From assembly GCA_963575745.1 (NCBI GenBank), contig CAUYUJ010014630.1, positions 92,501-156,500 on the forward strand: a stretch of DNA of 64,000 bases, read 5' to 3'. Of this stretch, positions 11,991 to 21,767 are shown piece by piece; the first letter of the stretch is position 1; each line of letters starts with the position of its first letter. A program made the translations under genes and the position numbers. The DNA comes from Prorocentrum cordatum. Its lineage: Eukaryota; Sar; Dinophyceae; Prorocentrales; Prorocentraceae. The notes below the pieces were generated by a model. It saw only the letters and a program-made list of their open reading frames with translations, was not told the origin of the DNA and did no database searches.

Positions 11991-12089
11991 TGCAGACCAC
12001 TTTGATTGTCTTGAAGCTGTCCTCTCCATTGCCCGTGCAAACATCCCACCCACCCACCCGCAACTTGGTTTGCAAAACCTGTTCAGCCC

Positions 12090-12595
12090 GATTACGACGA
12101 CACCGACGACAACGACTAGGACGACACCGACGACGACTTCGACGACGACAACGACGCCGACGCCGACGAAAACGAAGACGACGACGACGCCAACGAAGGC
12201 GACGACGAGGGAGGAAGGACGACGACGGCGACAACGACGACAACGACGACAACGACGAGGGAGGAGGGAGGACGGCGACGACGCGAACGACGACGAAGGA
12301 GGAAGGACGGCGACGCCGACGACGACAACGACGAGGGAGGAGGGAAGACGACGACGACAACGCCGACGACGACGGCGACGAAATAGGAGGGACGACGACG
12401 AGACGTCGACGACGGACGACGACGACGACGAGGGAGGAGGGGGAATGACGACCGCGGCGACAACGACGACGGAAACGACCACGACGCCAAAGAGGACGAC
12501 GACGACCACGAGGAAAGACAGAGGACGACGTGGGCGACGACGACGACGACGACGCGGGAGGAGGGAGGACGGCGACGACGACGACGACGCAAGAG
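12090..12595. repeat. GAC array mixed with GAGGGAGGA blocks
   Basis: GAC triplets alternate with ACGAGGGAGGAGG-type purine blocks every 40-100 bp. It is stop-poor in all frames, and the resulting ORFs are low complexity. Confidence 0.85.
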
Positions 12596-13090
12596 CGCGC
12601 GCGCGCGCTTTTGTTGAACATCCGTGTTGCGAAACCTTGGGTTTTTGTAAGTTTTTTGGACGCGCGATTTCGAAATCCTTCCGAAACAAATGGGTTTTGA
12701 AGGATTTCGGCGTACGCGCGCGGCGCGACGACGCGCGCGTCTGCACTTCGTCCCATTTGTTGCAGAGGATTCTCGCGACGGCACACGCGCAAGGGCGTTC
12801 GACAGATTTCGACATGCGCGCGCGCGAAGCCCGTTTGGTAGCATTTTGTGCAAATCTTGAAAAACCAATGGTTTTCTTCAGATTTCGCAAGAGCTCGAGC
12901 GGAAGCTTTTTTAGCAAATCAATGTTGCGAAACCCTGTGTTTTTATATGTTCTTTGGAAACTCGATTGCGAAATCCTTCCGGCACCGAAGGTTTTTGAAG
13001 GCTTCCGGCATGCGCGCGCGACGACGCGCGCGTGTGCACTTCGTCCCATTTTTTTGCAAGGGATTCGTGAACAAGTGCTATGTTGGAACA
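12596..13090. repeat. 298-bp repeat with GCGCGC runs, about 1.6 copies
   Basis: GTTGCGAAACC occurs at 12626 and 12924 (298-bp spacing). The shared order is GTTGCGAAACC, TCGAAATCCTTCCG or its variant, GGTTTTGAAGG or its variant, an alternating GCGCGCGACGACGCGCGCG segment, and GCACTTCGTCCCATTT. The alternating CG runs could favour Z-DNA. No gene is supported, because the minus-strand open frames follow the repeat. Confidence 0.85.
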
Positions 13091-13399
13091 AAAAATGTCA
13101 CCGCGTAGTGTTTTTTTACAAAGGAACCGCAGGGGGGGGATACCGGCTTGGCTGGGATGGTGCGAATTCATATTTAGGATGGACATGTGGTCATAATCAT
13201 ATGTGATTTACAACACGCGCGGGGGAGCCGATAAGTCCGGGGGGGGGTAGAATCTATTACTCTTTTAGAAAGGAGAATAGAGATGGGAGGATTTCTTTAT
13301 CGATCGGACATCGATTTGAACAGGGAGGTGCGTTGTCATCCCGATATGTCATAACTGTGAGGGGAGAGTGGTTCGCCGTCGGGCGCGCAGACGGAGCGC
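13091..13399. other. Unique spacer, no gene seen
   Basis: AT-richer than its surroundings, with G-runs of 8-9 bp. No splice-supported exon or RNA structure is recognised. Confidence 0.35.
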
Positions 13400-13449
13400 C
13401 AGAAGGAGGAGGAGGAGGAGGAGGAAGAGGAGGAGGAGGAGGAGGAGGC
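13400..13449. repeat. GGA microsatellite
   Basis: A short GGA run with one GGAAGAGG interruption. Confidence 0.85.
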
Positions 13450-13479
13450 GGCGTGGGCAGCTCTGCCAGTTGCTCCCGC

Positions 13480-13640
13480 ATCTCAGGTCGTGGTCCTCGT
13501 GGCCCGGCCGGTGGCCCTCGCAGTTCCGCCCGCGGCCCTCGGAGCTCGGCCGGCTGCCCGCGTGGCTCTGCTGGTGGCGCCCGTAGCTCAGCAGGTGGCC
13601 TTCGCACCTCTCCTGGTGCTGCTCGTGGCTCAGCTGGAGG
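13480..13640. repeat. Degenerate 27-33-bp minisatellite (sister of 11.8 kb)
   Basis: Units contain GTGGCCCTCG, GCAGTTCCGCC and CTCAGCAGGTGGCCTT. CTGCTCAGCAGGTGGCCTT (11.87 kb) and TAGCTCAGCAGGTGGCCTT (13.58 kb) are nearly identical, showing common origin. Confidence 0.6.
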
Positions 13641-13652
13641 TCCTCGTGTCCT

Positions 13653-13830
13653 CGTGTCGTGTCGTGTCGACCCTGGCGTTGGTTCCTGACACCTCGGGGA
13701 TCATTCAACCTTGAACGATCGGCCATTTCAGAAACGTCCAATTCGTTCCACATCGAACGATTCTGGGTCGCCCGCGGCGTTCAAGGTTGAACGCCACTGG
13801 CAGGGTCGCCGCCAGTCGACACGACACGAA
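13653..13830. repeat. Imperfect inverted repeat, about 180 bp
   Basis: GTGTCGTGTCGACCCTGGCG (13.66 kb) is mirrored by CGCCAGTCGACACGACAC (13.81 kb). Inside are two TTCAASSTTGAA palindromes at about 13708 and 13785. It could be a MITE-like element. I did not find a clear target-site duplication. Confidence 0.5.
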
Positions 13831-13859
13831 CCTACCGTAGTTCAGCTCGTGGTGCCCGA

Positions 13860-14110
13860 AGGTTGTCTGCTGGTAATGGTAGCTCTGCTGGTGCCCGTAG
13901 AAGCTCAGACGGCACGCTCTCTTCGTAGACCCCGAGGTTCGGATCGGAGCTGTCGGTTGCCATATCGTAGTGTTCCACGTCCTAGCGGCTGGTGTAGTCG
14001 CGGAGGTCGTAAGAGTACAGGTCGCCATTGAAGAAGCTGCTGTAGTCGTACTGGTAGTATGTGGCGCGACCGTCGTCGTACTCGACGAGGGCGGCGTGGC
14101 CCGCGACGAC
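13860..14110 (-). pseudogene. Exon-like Tyr/Asp-rich segment with an in-frame stop
   Basis: The minus strand reads HAALVEYDDGRATYYQYDYS, then SFFNGDLYSYDLRDYTSR, then a TAG, and in the same frame DVEHYDMATDSSDPNLGVYE. GC3-rich codons and a non-repetitive composition on both sides of the stop suggest former coding sequence, or two exons. The family is not recognised. Confidence 0.3.
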
Positions 14111-14483
14111 GTGTTTAGTAACCCCATTCGGTCTGGCTGGTCGTGGCGTTTATGGTGTCGGTCCTGGTGGCGTAGTTGGTGCTGTACTGGTGGCGGTCGT
14201 CTTTGGGCTGCCTGTTACGCAGCTCGTTGTCGCACCTGGGTTGCCCGTTCCGCAATTCCTGATGAGGCTGCGTCGCAGCTCGTCCCATCCTGTAGTGGAC
14301 CCCATACCCCATCCTGAAGGCGGTCGCAACGACGGTCATGATGTCTTCGAGGTGTGGCCGCAGCACGCGTCGGACGAGGCGGCCCGTTCTCTCTCGAGGG
14401 CTGCATCTGTTCGTACACCTCTGTGCGTGCATGGTCGCGGCAAGCTTGCCGGGGAGTCTCCACCGAAATGGGTTCGGGTGTTG

Positions 14484-14620
14484 CTAGAAGTACCCCTGGC
14501 CCAAGGTACCCCCAGGATTCTCGGGGTGGCCCCTGCGGCCTCCAAGGCACTCCCTCACGAGGCCCAGAGGACCCCAGGGCCTCCAGAATGGAGAGGAAAG
14601 CTGGGGGCACCTTGGGCCAG
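14484..14620. mobile_element. Putative MITE with CCCTGGCCCAAGGT ends, copy 1
   Basis: The left end ACCCCTGGCCCAAGGTACCC is mirrored by GGGGGCACCTTGGGCCAGG on the right (about 14598-14616). The interior shares TTCGGGG/GCCTCC...AAGGCACTCC words with 54962-55280, where the same two ends occur with extra DNA between them. A transposable origin is inference. Confidence 0.5.
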
Positions 14621-14672
14621 GTACGAGACCTGCCCGGGGCAGGTCTCGTAGCCGGACTTCTACAGCATCGGC

Positions 14673-14800
14673 TTGTAGTTCGACGTCTGCTGCATGATGC
14701 CCGGCTTGTGGCTCGCCCGGGAGGCCGCGCGCCGCTCGTCGCAGCTCCTGCGGTCCCTGGGCGGCGGCCAGCGGGCCAAGGCCAGCTCCCCTGGAGGCGC
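14673..14800 (+). CDS. Candidate exon, unknown protein (FDVCCMMPGLWLA)
   Basis: After an acceptor-like CGGCTTGTAG at about 14675, the plus strand reads FDVCCMMPGLWLAREAARRS, then SQLLRSLGGGQRAKASSPG. Codons are almost all G/C-ending and the segment is not repetitive. The frame runs on into a CTC array, so the 3' boundary is unknown. The family is not recognised. Confidence 0.35.
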
Positions 14801-14857
14801 GCGGCCAGGCGCGGCGCCAGGGGGCGAGCGCGGGGGCTGGATCCCGCATGTGGCCTT

Positions 14858-14941
14858 CCTCCTCCTCCTTTTCCTCCTCCTCCTCCTCCTCCTCCTCCTC
14901 TTCCTCCCTCCTCCTCCTCCTCCTCCTCCTCCTCCTCCTTT
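14858..14941. repeat. CTC microsatellite
   Basis: A CTC triplet array interrupted once by CTTCCTCCCTCC. Confidence 0.9.
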
Positions 14942-15079
14942 TCCACAATTACTCAAGATGAATACTACTCTCCCTCTTCCCCTGATGACGGTTTGAAAGT
15001 GCTCGACCCCCCACCGCGTACTGTTTTTTACACACAGGTTTCCCCGGAGTTGGGTTTTCGCCTGCATTTTTTTCAAAAT

Positions 15080-15260
15080 GCTGCTCTCGCTGAGGCGCCG
15101 GCCTCACTTTCGGGCCCCGCTCGTTCCGAATCGTGCTCCCGCTGCAGCGCTGGCCTCGTTTCCGGTGCTGGCCTCATTTCCGCGCTTCCGCTCGTTTCGA
15201 CTCGTGCTCCCGCTGCAGCGCTGGCGTCATTTCCCGTGCCATGCCACGGCATGCAATGCA
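15080..15260. repeat. 70-bp tandem repeat, about two copies
   Basis: CTCGTTYCGAMTCGTGCTCC starts near 15120 and 15189, each followed by CGCTGCAGCGCTGGC. A CATGCCATGC-type short repeat follows at about 15237-15320. Confidence 0.7.
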
Positions 15261-15454
15261 ATGCTAGGTTGATACTGCGCTTTGCGGTGCTCTTCTACGC
15301 CATGCCATGCCGTGCTCTACAATGCATCGCGTACCCTTTCGGGATCATTGCCCTGCTCGACATCCGACTGTGCGAGTAGAGAGGGGATCTGCGCCATGGT
15401 AAGGGATGGGAGGGAGGGGTAGGATGTCAGATATGACGCGAGCGCACCTAGCTT

Positions 15455-15492
15455 GTCCTCCTCCTCCTCCCCCTCCTCCTCCTCCTCCTCCT
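15455..15492. repeat. CTC microsatellite
   Basis: A short pure CTC tract. Confidence 0.85.
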
Positions 15493-15496
15493 CCGA

Positions 15497-16020
15497 GTAG
15501 AAGTCCAGCGACCCCCTTGCGGGGTTACCAGGCTGAGCGGACTAGGCTTGCTGCTCCCTGCGCCAGCTTCAGTTTCCAGTCTCCAACGCTACAGTCCTGC
15601 CTTCTGCTTCCTACTGCAACTTATTGAAATCCGCGCGAGCCAATGAGGACCCTCGTAACCTTCACCTGGGGGGTTCTTAAAATTTCTGCGGGGTCCTGGG
15701 ACACGATTCGCGCCCCCGAAACCACGATGCCCCGGAAATTACGCCATGCTGGCGCCCCCGAGGCCATTATCCCTCGTCAACAACACAGTATTCGCCTCAC
15801 CGAGGCCCTAAGCCCTCGCAAATTCCGCTGTGTTCGCGCTCCCGAGACCACAATTCCCTTTACGTTGTGCAAGATTCGCGTCTCCGACCCCCTCCCTCAA
15901 GTTACACAAGATTTGCGTCCCCGAGGCAACGATCCCTCGTACATTACGCGCTCTTTGCGTCCCCAGAATCATAAACCCTCGTAAAGTACGCGGCGCTCGC
16001 GCTTTCAAGGCCACAGTCCT
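15497..16020. repeat. Dispersed composite repeat, copy 1 (about 45-bp units)
   Basis: A head with CCTTGCGGGGTTACCAGGCT and TTCCAGTCTCCAACG is followed by six or more degenerate 44-48-bp units. These carry ATTCGCGCYCCCGAGGCCAC and ATCCCTCGTAAATTAC. The same head and unit order recur at 47200-47830, so this is one dispersed element of about 0.5-0.6 kb. A fragment of the head is also at about 58390. Confidence 0.7.
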
Positions 16021-16400
16021 TTATCAAAGGCCCCCAAGATGGTACAAGAGGCCTCCGAGACGGCCCAAGAATGCTCCAAGACACCCAAGATGGCCCCAAG
16101 ACGGCCCCAAGACGTTCCCAAGAGGCCCCCAAGAGCGCTCCAAGAGCACCCCCAAGAGGGGCCCAAGAGGCCAACATCTGCGATTTCCCTTGGGGTATTT
16201 AGATCGAGTTTGGTACGCTCGCCTTTCCGGGCTTCCGACGCTCCAAGACGGCCCAAGAGGCCCCCCAAGATCGCCCCAAGAGGTTCCAAGAGGCTCTCAA
16301 GAGCGCCCCCAGACGGTTCAAGAGGGCCCCAAGACGGCTCAAGAGACCCCCAAGACGGTCCAAGAGGGCTCCAAGACGGCCCCAAGAGTCACCCGAGACG
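16021..16400. repeat. CCAAGA-type minisatellite
   Basis: Degenerate 9-18-bp units of GGCCCCAAGA and GGCTCCAAGA. Related arrays lie at 20140-20400, 24895-25096, 26160-26290, 26405-26860 and 60110-60235. The minus strand reads as Leu/Gly/Trp/Pro-rich repeats (such as LLGASWGPLG); I treat that frame as unproven. Confidence 0.8.
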
Positions 16401-16492
16401 GGAGACTCGAACCCAAGTGGCCCCCATTCGGAGTTCCGACGTTGCTTCTCGACGGCGTCCAGGCCTCACAACACAGCTCTTGCATACGAAGA

Positions 16493-16718
16493 CCCCATTC
16501 TCTGATCGGCGGCGAGCGAGGGGGGGAGTGAGAAGGAGAAGGCCTTCTCAGAAGGCTCGGAAGTCACCCGGCCTTCTGAGAATTTTTCTAAACCTTCCCC
16601 GAAGACAACAAAAAACTCCTCAGAAGGTGCGAGGGCTTCTGAGAAGTCCCGCCGCCTTCTGAGAGGGCCTTCTCCTTCTCGCCTCCCCCCTCGCTCGCCG
16701 CCGATCCGAGAGAGGGGG
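16493..16718. mobile_element. Putative MITE with about 70-90-bp terminal inverted repeats
   Basis: The left arm (GATCGGCGGCGAGCGAGGGG, then GAGAAGGAGAAGGCCTTCTC) is mirrored by GAGAAGGCC-type and CCCCTCGCTCGCCGCCGATC sequence at 16640-16718. The interior carries more GAAGGCYTTCTGAGAA palindromes. The arms pair over most of the 226 bp, so this is a foldback-like element. No target-site duplication is obvious. The CTTCTCAGAAG words resemble the hairpin at 55109-55218. Confidence 0.6.
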
Positions 16719-16767
16719 CCGGCCGCAAGGGGGCGAAACCCTTACGGTCAAAACAAGTACCTCACGG

Positions 16768-16870
16768 AAGGAGGAGGAGGAGGGGGAGGAGGAGGAGGAG
16801 GAGAAGGAGGAGGAGAAGGAGGAGGAGGAGGAGGAGAAGGAGGAGGAGGAGGAGGAGGAGGAGGAGGACC
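16768..16870. repeat. GGA microsatellite
   Basis: GGA triplets with AGGAGAAGG interruptions. Confidence 0.9.
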
Positions 16871-17023
16871 CACCAGGGGGGGGGGGACGGGGAGCCTCTG
16901 GTACGCCGCTCCCGGACGGCCGCCTGCCGCGAGACTTCCGAGCGCCTTCTTCGGGAGCCGTGCTCTCGCCAGGGTGCCGGCTGCCCTGGAAGTCCCACCA
17001 GCCCTCTGGGCGTCGGTGGTTTA

Positions 17024-17395
17024 TCGGGTCGGGCGAAAGGGGGGGATAGCAAAGGGGGCGTTTGAGAATCAGCTCACGTAGCTGATTTTCCCGGCGCCTC
17101 CCGGCGCCGGATGGAGCTATGTATCGAGGAATGGGCCCCTCGGTGAGGCCGATACCAGCTGCATGCAGCAAATTTCGACCCCCCCCCTTTCCCAATCCCC
17201 CCCTTTCGTCTGGCCCGAGTTTAGGGCGTTTCCTCTTCCACCCTCCCTCTTCCCCTTCGGGGAAAAATTCACCCCTCCCCCTACCCCCTCCCCGTGGACC
17301 TGGACGGGAGGGGCGGGGAGGTGTCAGAGCGTCCAAAACGGCCTCGGCGAGGAAGCCAAAATTATCCCGGCAAAGCAACCTAACAGCGATGTGTA
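17024..17395. repeat. Dispersed structured repeat (CAGCTCACGTAGCTG), copy 1
   Basis: GGGTCGGGCGAAAGGGGGG, then GAGAATCAGCTCACGTAGCT, CGGCGCC...GGCGCCGG, GATGTATCGAGG-type and CCAGCTGCATGCAGCAAAT words occur in this order. The same order is seen at 24462-24604, and a diverged version at 42108-42330. The CAGCTCACGTAGCTG and GGCGCC segments can form hairpins. It may be a SINE- or MITE-like repeat; I could not define its ends. Confidence 0.65.
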
Positions 17396-17504
17396 TAAGC
17401 ATATCTGGAAGCATTCCCCTTAAGATTCAGGTGAGAATCCAGTTGTAGAATTCTGCTGTTCTCGCAGTCGCAGTCGCATTCGCAATGACAGTCGCAGTGG
17501 CAAC

Positions 17505-17690
17505 GGCCTTAGGATCCAATGGAATCCTAAGGTTTCCTAGGGATTCCTAAGGCATCCTTAGGCATCCTTAGGAATCCATAGGGATCCTTAGAAAACCTTA
17601 GGATTCCTTAGGAATCCTGATTCCCAGGGATTCCTAAGGATTCCAAAGGATTCCGAGGGAATCTTCAGGATTCCGAAGGATTCGCCTGCC
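17505..17690. repeat. Degenerate GGATTCCTAAGG repeat
   Basis: About 15 irregular copies of AGGATTCCTAAGG-like decamers in both orientations; the unit is near-palindromic. It leads directly into the CAGCCT array. Confidence 0.85.
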
Positions 17691-19430
17691 TCGGCCTCAG
17701 CCTCAGCCTGCCTCAGCCTCAGCCTGCCTCAGCCTCAGCCTCAGCCCTCAGCCTGCCTCAGCCTCAGCCTCAGCCTGCCCTCAGCCTGCCTCGCTCAGCC
17801 TCAGCCTGCCTCGCCTCAGCCTCGTCTGCCTCAGCCTGCCTGCCTCAGCCTCAGCCTGCCTCAGCATCAGCCTGCCTCAGCCTCAGCCTCCTGCCTCAGC
17901 CGCAGCCTGCCTCAGCCTCAGCCTCAGCCGCAGCCTCAGCCTCAGCCATGCTCAGCCTCGCCCTCAGCCAGTGCTCAGCTCAGGCCTCAGCCTCAGCCTG
18001 CCTCAGCCTCAGCCTGCCTCAGCCTCAGCCTCAGCCTGCTTCAGCCTCAGCCTCAGTCTGCCTTCAGCCTCGGCCTCAGCCTCAGCCTGCCTCAGCCTCA
18101 GCCTGCATCAGCCTCAGGCTCAGCCTCAGCCTGCCTCAGCATCAGCCTGCCTCAGCCTCAGCCTCAGCCTGCCTCAGCCTCAGCCTCAGCCTGCTTCAGC
18201 CTCAACATCAGTCTGCCTTCAGCCTCGGCCTCAGCCTGCCTCAGCCTCACCCTCAGCCTGCATCAGCCTCAGCCTGCCTCAGCCGCAGCTTGCCCACCTC
18301 AGTCCTCACTCAGCAGTGCCTCAAGCCTCAGCCAGCCACAGTGCCTCAGCTTCAGCCTCGAGCCTCAGCTCAGCCTCAGTCTGCCTTCAGCCTCGGCCTC
18401 AGCCTCAGCCTGCCTCAGCCTCAGCCTGCATCAGCCTCAGCCTCAGCCTGCCTCAGCATCAGTCTGCCTCAGCCTCAGCCTCAGCCTGCCTCAGCCTCAG
18501 CCTCAGCCTCAGCCTGCTTCAGCCTCAGCCTCAGACCTGCCCCGCGATCCTCGTCGCATCTTGCCTCAACTCAGAGCACTCGCCAGTGCCTCGCCTCACC
18601 TCAGCCAGTGCCTCAGCTTCAGCCTCAGCCTCAGCGTCAGCCTCAGCCTGCTTCAGCCGCAGCCTCAGCCTGCCTCGGCCTCAGCCTCAGCCTCAGCCTG
18701 CCTCGGCCTCAGCCTCAGCCTCAGCCTGCCTCGGCCTCAGCGTCAGCCTCTCAGCCTCAGCCTGCCTCAGCCTCAGCGTCAGCCTGCCTCAGCCTCAGTC
18801 TCAGCCTGCCTCAGCCTCAGCCTGCCTCAGCTTTCTGAGCCTGCCTCGGCCTCAGCCTCAGCCTGCCTCAGCCTCAGCCTCAGCCTGTCTCAGCCTCAGC
18901 CTGCCTCAGCCTCTCAGCCTCAGCCTCAGCCTGCCTCGGTCTCAGCCTCAGCCTGCCTCGGCCTCAGCCTCAGCCTCAGCCTGCCTCGGCCTCAGCCTCA
19001 GCCTGCCTCAGCCTCAGCCTGCATCAGCCTCAACCTCAGCCTGCCTCAGCCGCAGCCTGCCTCAGCCTCAGCCACAGCTTCAGCCTCAGCCTCAGCCTGC
19101 CTCAGCTTCAGCCTCAGCCTGCCTCGGCTTGCCTCAGCCTCAGCCCCAGCCCGCCTCGGCCTCAGCCTCAGCCTCAGCCTCAGCCTCAGCCTGCCTCAGC
19201 CTCAGCCTCTCAGCCTCAGCCTGTATCAGCCTCAGCCTCAGCCTCAGCCTGCCTCAGCCTCAGTCTCAGCCTGCCTCAGCCTCAGCCTGCCTCAGCCTCA
19301 GCCTCAGCCTGTCTCAGCCTCAGCCTGCCTCAGCCTCAGCCTCAGCCTGTCTCAGCCTCAGCCTCAGCCTGCCTCGGCATGCCTCAGCCTCAGCCTGTCA
19401 GCCAGCCTCGGCCTCAGCCTGCCTCAGCTC
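17691..19430. repeat. 1.74-kb CAGCCT hexamer array
   Basis: CAGCCT hexamers are broken every few units by CAGCCTGCCT decamers, which shift phase by 4 bp. All three plus frames stay open and read as Pro-Gln, Ser-Ala or Ser-Leu repeats. That is expected from the array and is not evidence for a protein. The segment at about 18070-18260 recurs almost unchanged at 18380-18530, so higher-order duplication is present. Confidence 0.9.
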
Positions 19431-19920
19431 GGGCATTCAAAATATGGCACAGGACTGGTGTCTGGGAACACGAAGATCACGAAGTGGCCTACAGTTGGCT
19501 CCGGGCATTCAAAATATGCTACAGGAATTATGTTCTGGGAAGACGCGGAACACGAAGTGGCCTACAGCTCGCTCCGGGCATTCAAAATGTGGCCTGGGAA
19601 TGGTGTTCTGGGAAGACGAAGAACACGAAGTGGCCTACAGTTGGCTCCGGGCATTCAAAATGTGGCCTGGGAATTGTGTTCTGGGAGCACGGAGAACAAG
19701 AAATGGCCTACAGTTGGCTCCAGGCATTCAAAATGTGGCCTGGGAATGGCGTTCCGGGAGCACGAAAAACAAGAAGTGGATTACAGTTGGCTCCGGGCAT
19801 TCAACATGTGCCCTGGGAGTGGTGTTCTGGGGACACGAAGATCACGAAGTGGCTTACAGTTGGCTCTGGGCATTTAAAACGTGTCCTGGGAATGGTGTTC
19901 TGGGAATGGATTCCTGACAA
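19431..19920. repeat. 73-bp satellite, about 6.7 copies
   Basis: GGGCATTCAAAATRTG recurs at 19431, 19503, 19576, 19649, 19722, 19795 and 19868 (72-73 bp). Units share CTGGGAATGGTGTTCTGGGA-like sequence and GTGGCCTACAGTTGGCTCC. The array follows the CAGCCT array without a gap. Confidence 0.9.
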
Positions 19921-20139
19921 TTCCTAATGATTCCTAAAGATTCATGGGGCTGCCGGATCTGCCGGATCCTCAGTCCGGTTCCCGCCCAGACCCCCCTGGG
20001 GCGTCAAGGTGCTCTCTTTTGAAACCACTAGAAACCTATCAGCAAAAACTGTTAGGTAATCGTTGATCTTATTAGGGTGTTGGCCCCATTTTGGCCTCCT
20101 GGGGGGGGGACCCTAATTAAGGAACCCCCCTTCGTTGAC
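19921..20139. other. Unique spacer
   Basis: Ordinary sequence; nothing recognisable. Confidence 0.35.
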
Positions 20140-20400
20140 CCATCTCTTCCAAGATGGCCCCAAGAAGCGCCCAGGAGGCCCCAATAGGTCCCAAGATGGC
20201 CCCAAGATGGCCCCAAGAGGCCCCCAAGAGGCCCCCAGGAGGCCCCCAAGAAGTCCCCAAGCGGCCCCAAGAGGCCCCCCCGAGGCACCCAAGACCCCGA
20301 AGAGCCCTCCAGGATCGCCAAGACACCCCCAAAACGTCCCAAGAGGCCACCAAGAAACGCCCAAGAGATACCCCAAGAGGCTCCGAAAGGCATCCAAGAG
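20140..20400. repeat. CCAAGA-type minisatellite
   Basis: Units of GGCCCCAAGA and GGCCCCCAAGAGG, the same family as 16021-16400. Confidence 0.8.
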
Positions 20401-20411
20401 ACCTCTGGCCT

Positions 20412-20560
20412 TTGTGCTTGCCCTCCTCCTCCTCCTGTTCCTCCTTCCTGCTCCTACTCCTTCTTTTCCTCCTCCTCCTCCTCATCATCATTTTCATCCT
20501 CCTTCTTCCCACTCCTTCATCCATCCATCCATCCACCTCCTCCTCCTTCTCCTCAATGCT
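20412..20560. repeat. Mixed CTC/CAT/CATC microsatellite
   Basis: CTC-rich sequence includes a CATCATCATTTTCATCC block and a four-copy CATC run at about 20519-20534. Confidence 0.8.
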
Positions 20561-20640
20561 TTGCACGGTTCGGCCGTCCTCCTCCTTGCTGCCGCACTTC
20601 CCTGATCACCTCAACTCGCCTGGACATTGTTTCTGGATGA

Positions 20641-21011
20641 GCCGGTGGGGATATTTTTTTGGTCGGCGGCTCCAAGGCAGCGGACAGGGAGCGGAAGCGG
20701 CGTCCGGGTCACGGTACGGGGCTAATTGCAAGACAATTCGCCGCCAGCCGGAATCGGCAGACTGACAGCTCGCACCTGCACATGCACTGAACAACATGAA
20801 CATAATTCGCAAGGCAAACGCACATAGGCGCAGCAACCCAAACCACAGTGGGCAGGCCGCCGTGCGCGGGGAACGTGCGGATGGTCCGAAGTGAGTCGCC
20901 AGGGCGGCGCCAGACTTCCGCGGCCGACCTGCACAAGCCGAGCGGCTGAGCGGCCGGGACCAGAAACAGTGCGCGACAGAGGGGAAAACCAAAGGCTGTA
21001 CAGGCGTTGTA
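20641..21011. repeat. About 366-bp dispersed/tandem unit (GCCGGTGGGGATA), copy 1
   Basis: It begins GCCGGTGGGGATATTTTTTT, then GGTCGGCGGCTCCAAGG, and ends near AAAGGCTGTACAGGCG. It is over 90% alike by eye to 21402-21767 along its whole length. No ORF is conserved in a meaningful way, so it may be a non-coding repeat or a transcribed RNA unit. The T-run and GGCTCCAAGG superficially recall a spliced leader, but the match is too poor to call one. Confidence 0.7.
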
Positions 21012-21401
21012 GGCTGAACCACTCAGCACCCAGTCTTCAGTTATCCGCGTCCCAGTGTCGAGGGGAGAGCCATGCGACTGTGCCCAAGGCGCGACTGCGC
21101 GGTGCCGCCTCCTGAAGCGGTGAATTCCGCTGGCGTGGGGAGCACCGCCGTCGGATGGTGATGGTCGGTACACAGGTGGTGGTGTCGTCTGCGCTGCCTG
21201 CCAAGGGGGTTCTGCTGCCGTGAAGCTGAGGTGGCCAGCCAAGCCGGACTGTCGCATGGCGCTTCCCCTGAGCCCTATCGCCAACACACACTACGTGTCC
21301 CCCCAGGGCCGTGGAAACTGTCGCTGGGGGTGCCGAGCAGGACCACGAGCAGCACGTACCACGGCGCGAACAGGGAGGGGGGGGTCTCAGCACCAACGCA
21401 A
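21012..21401. other. Spacer between the two 366-bp copies
   Basis: Non-repetitive by eye; no gene or RNA recognised. Confidence 0.35.
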
Positions 21402-21767
21402 GCCGGTGGGGATACTTTTTGGTCGGCGGCTCCAAGGCAACGGACAGGGAGCGGAAGCGGCGTCCGGGTCACGGTACGGGGCTAATTGCAAGACAATTCG
21501 CCGCCAGCCGGAGTCGGCAGACAGACAGCTCGCAGTTGCACGTGCGCTGAACAATTTGAACAGAATTCGCAAGGCAAACGCACTAAGGCGCAGCAGCCCG
21601 AACCACAGTGAACAGGGCGCCGTGCGCGTTGAATGTGCGGATGCTCCGAAGTGAGTCGCCAGGGCGGCGCCAGACTCTGTGGCCGACCGGCACAAGCCGA
21701 ATGGCTGAGCGGCCGGGACCAGAAACAGTGCGCGACAGAGGGGAAAATCAAAGGCTGTACAGGCGTA
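21402..21767. repeat. About 366-bp unit, copy 2
   Basis: A near-identical copy of 20641-21011, starting GCCGGTGGGGATACTTTTTG. Copy 3 follows immediately at 21768, so these two are truly tandem. Confidence 0.75.

Noticed and set aside
17948-19917. A 648-codon Pro-Gln/Ser-Ala-rich frame and a second 438-codon frame
   Set aside because: All three plus frames are open through the CAGCCT array and the 73-bp satellite, so openness follows from the repeat.
20646-20690. Dinoflagellate spliced-leader or SL RNA gene
   Set aside because: The T-run and GGCTCCAAGG only loosely resemble the leader; the conserved CCGTAGCCATTTTGGCTCAAG order is absent.
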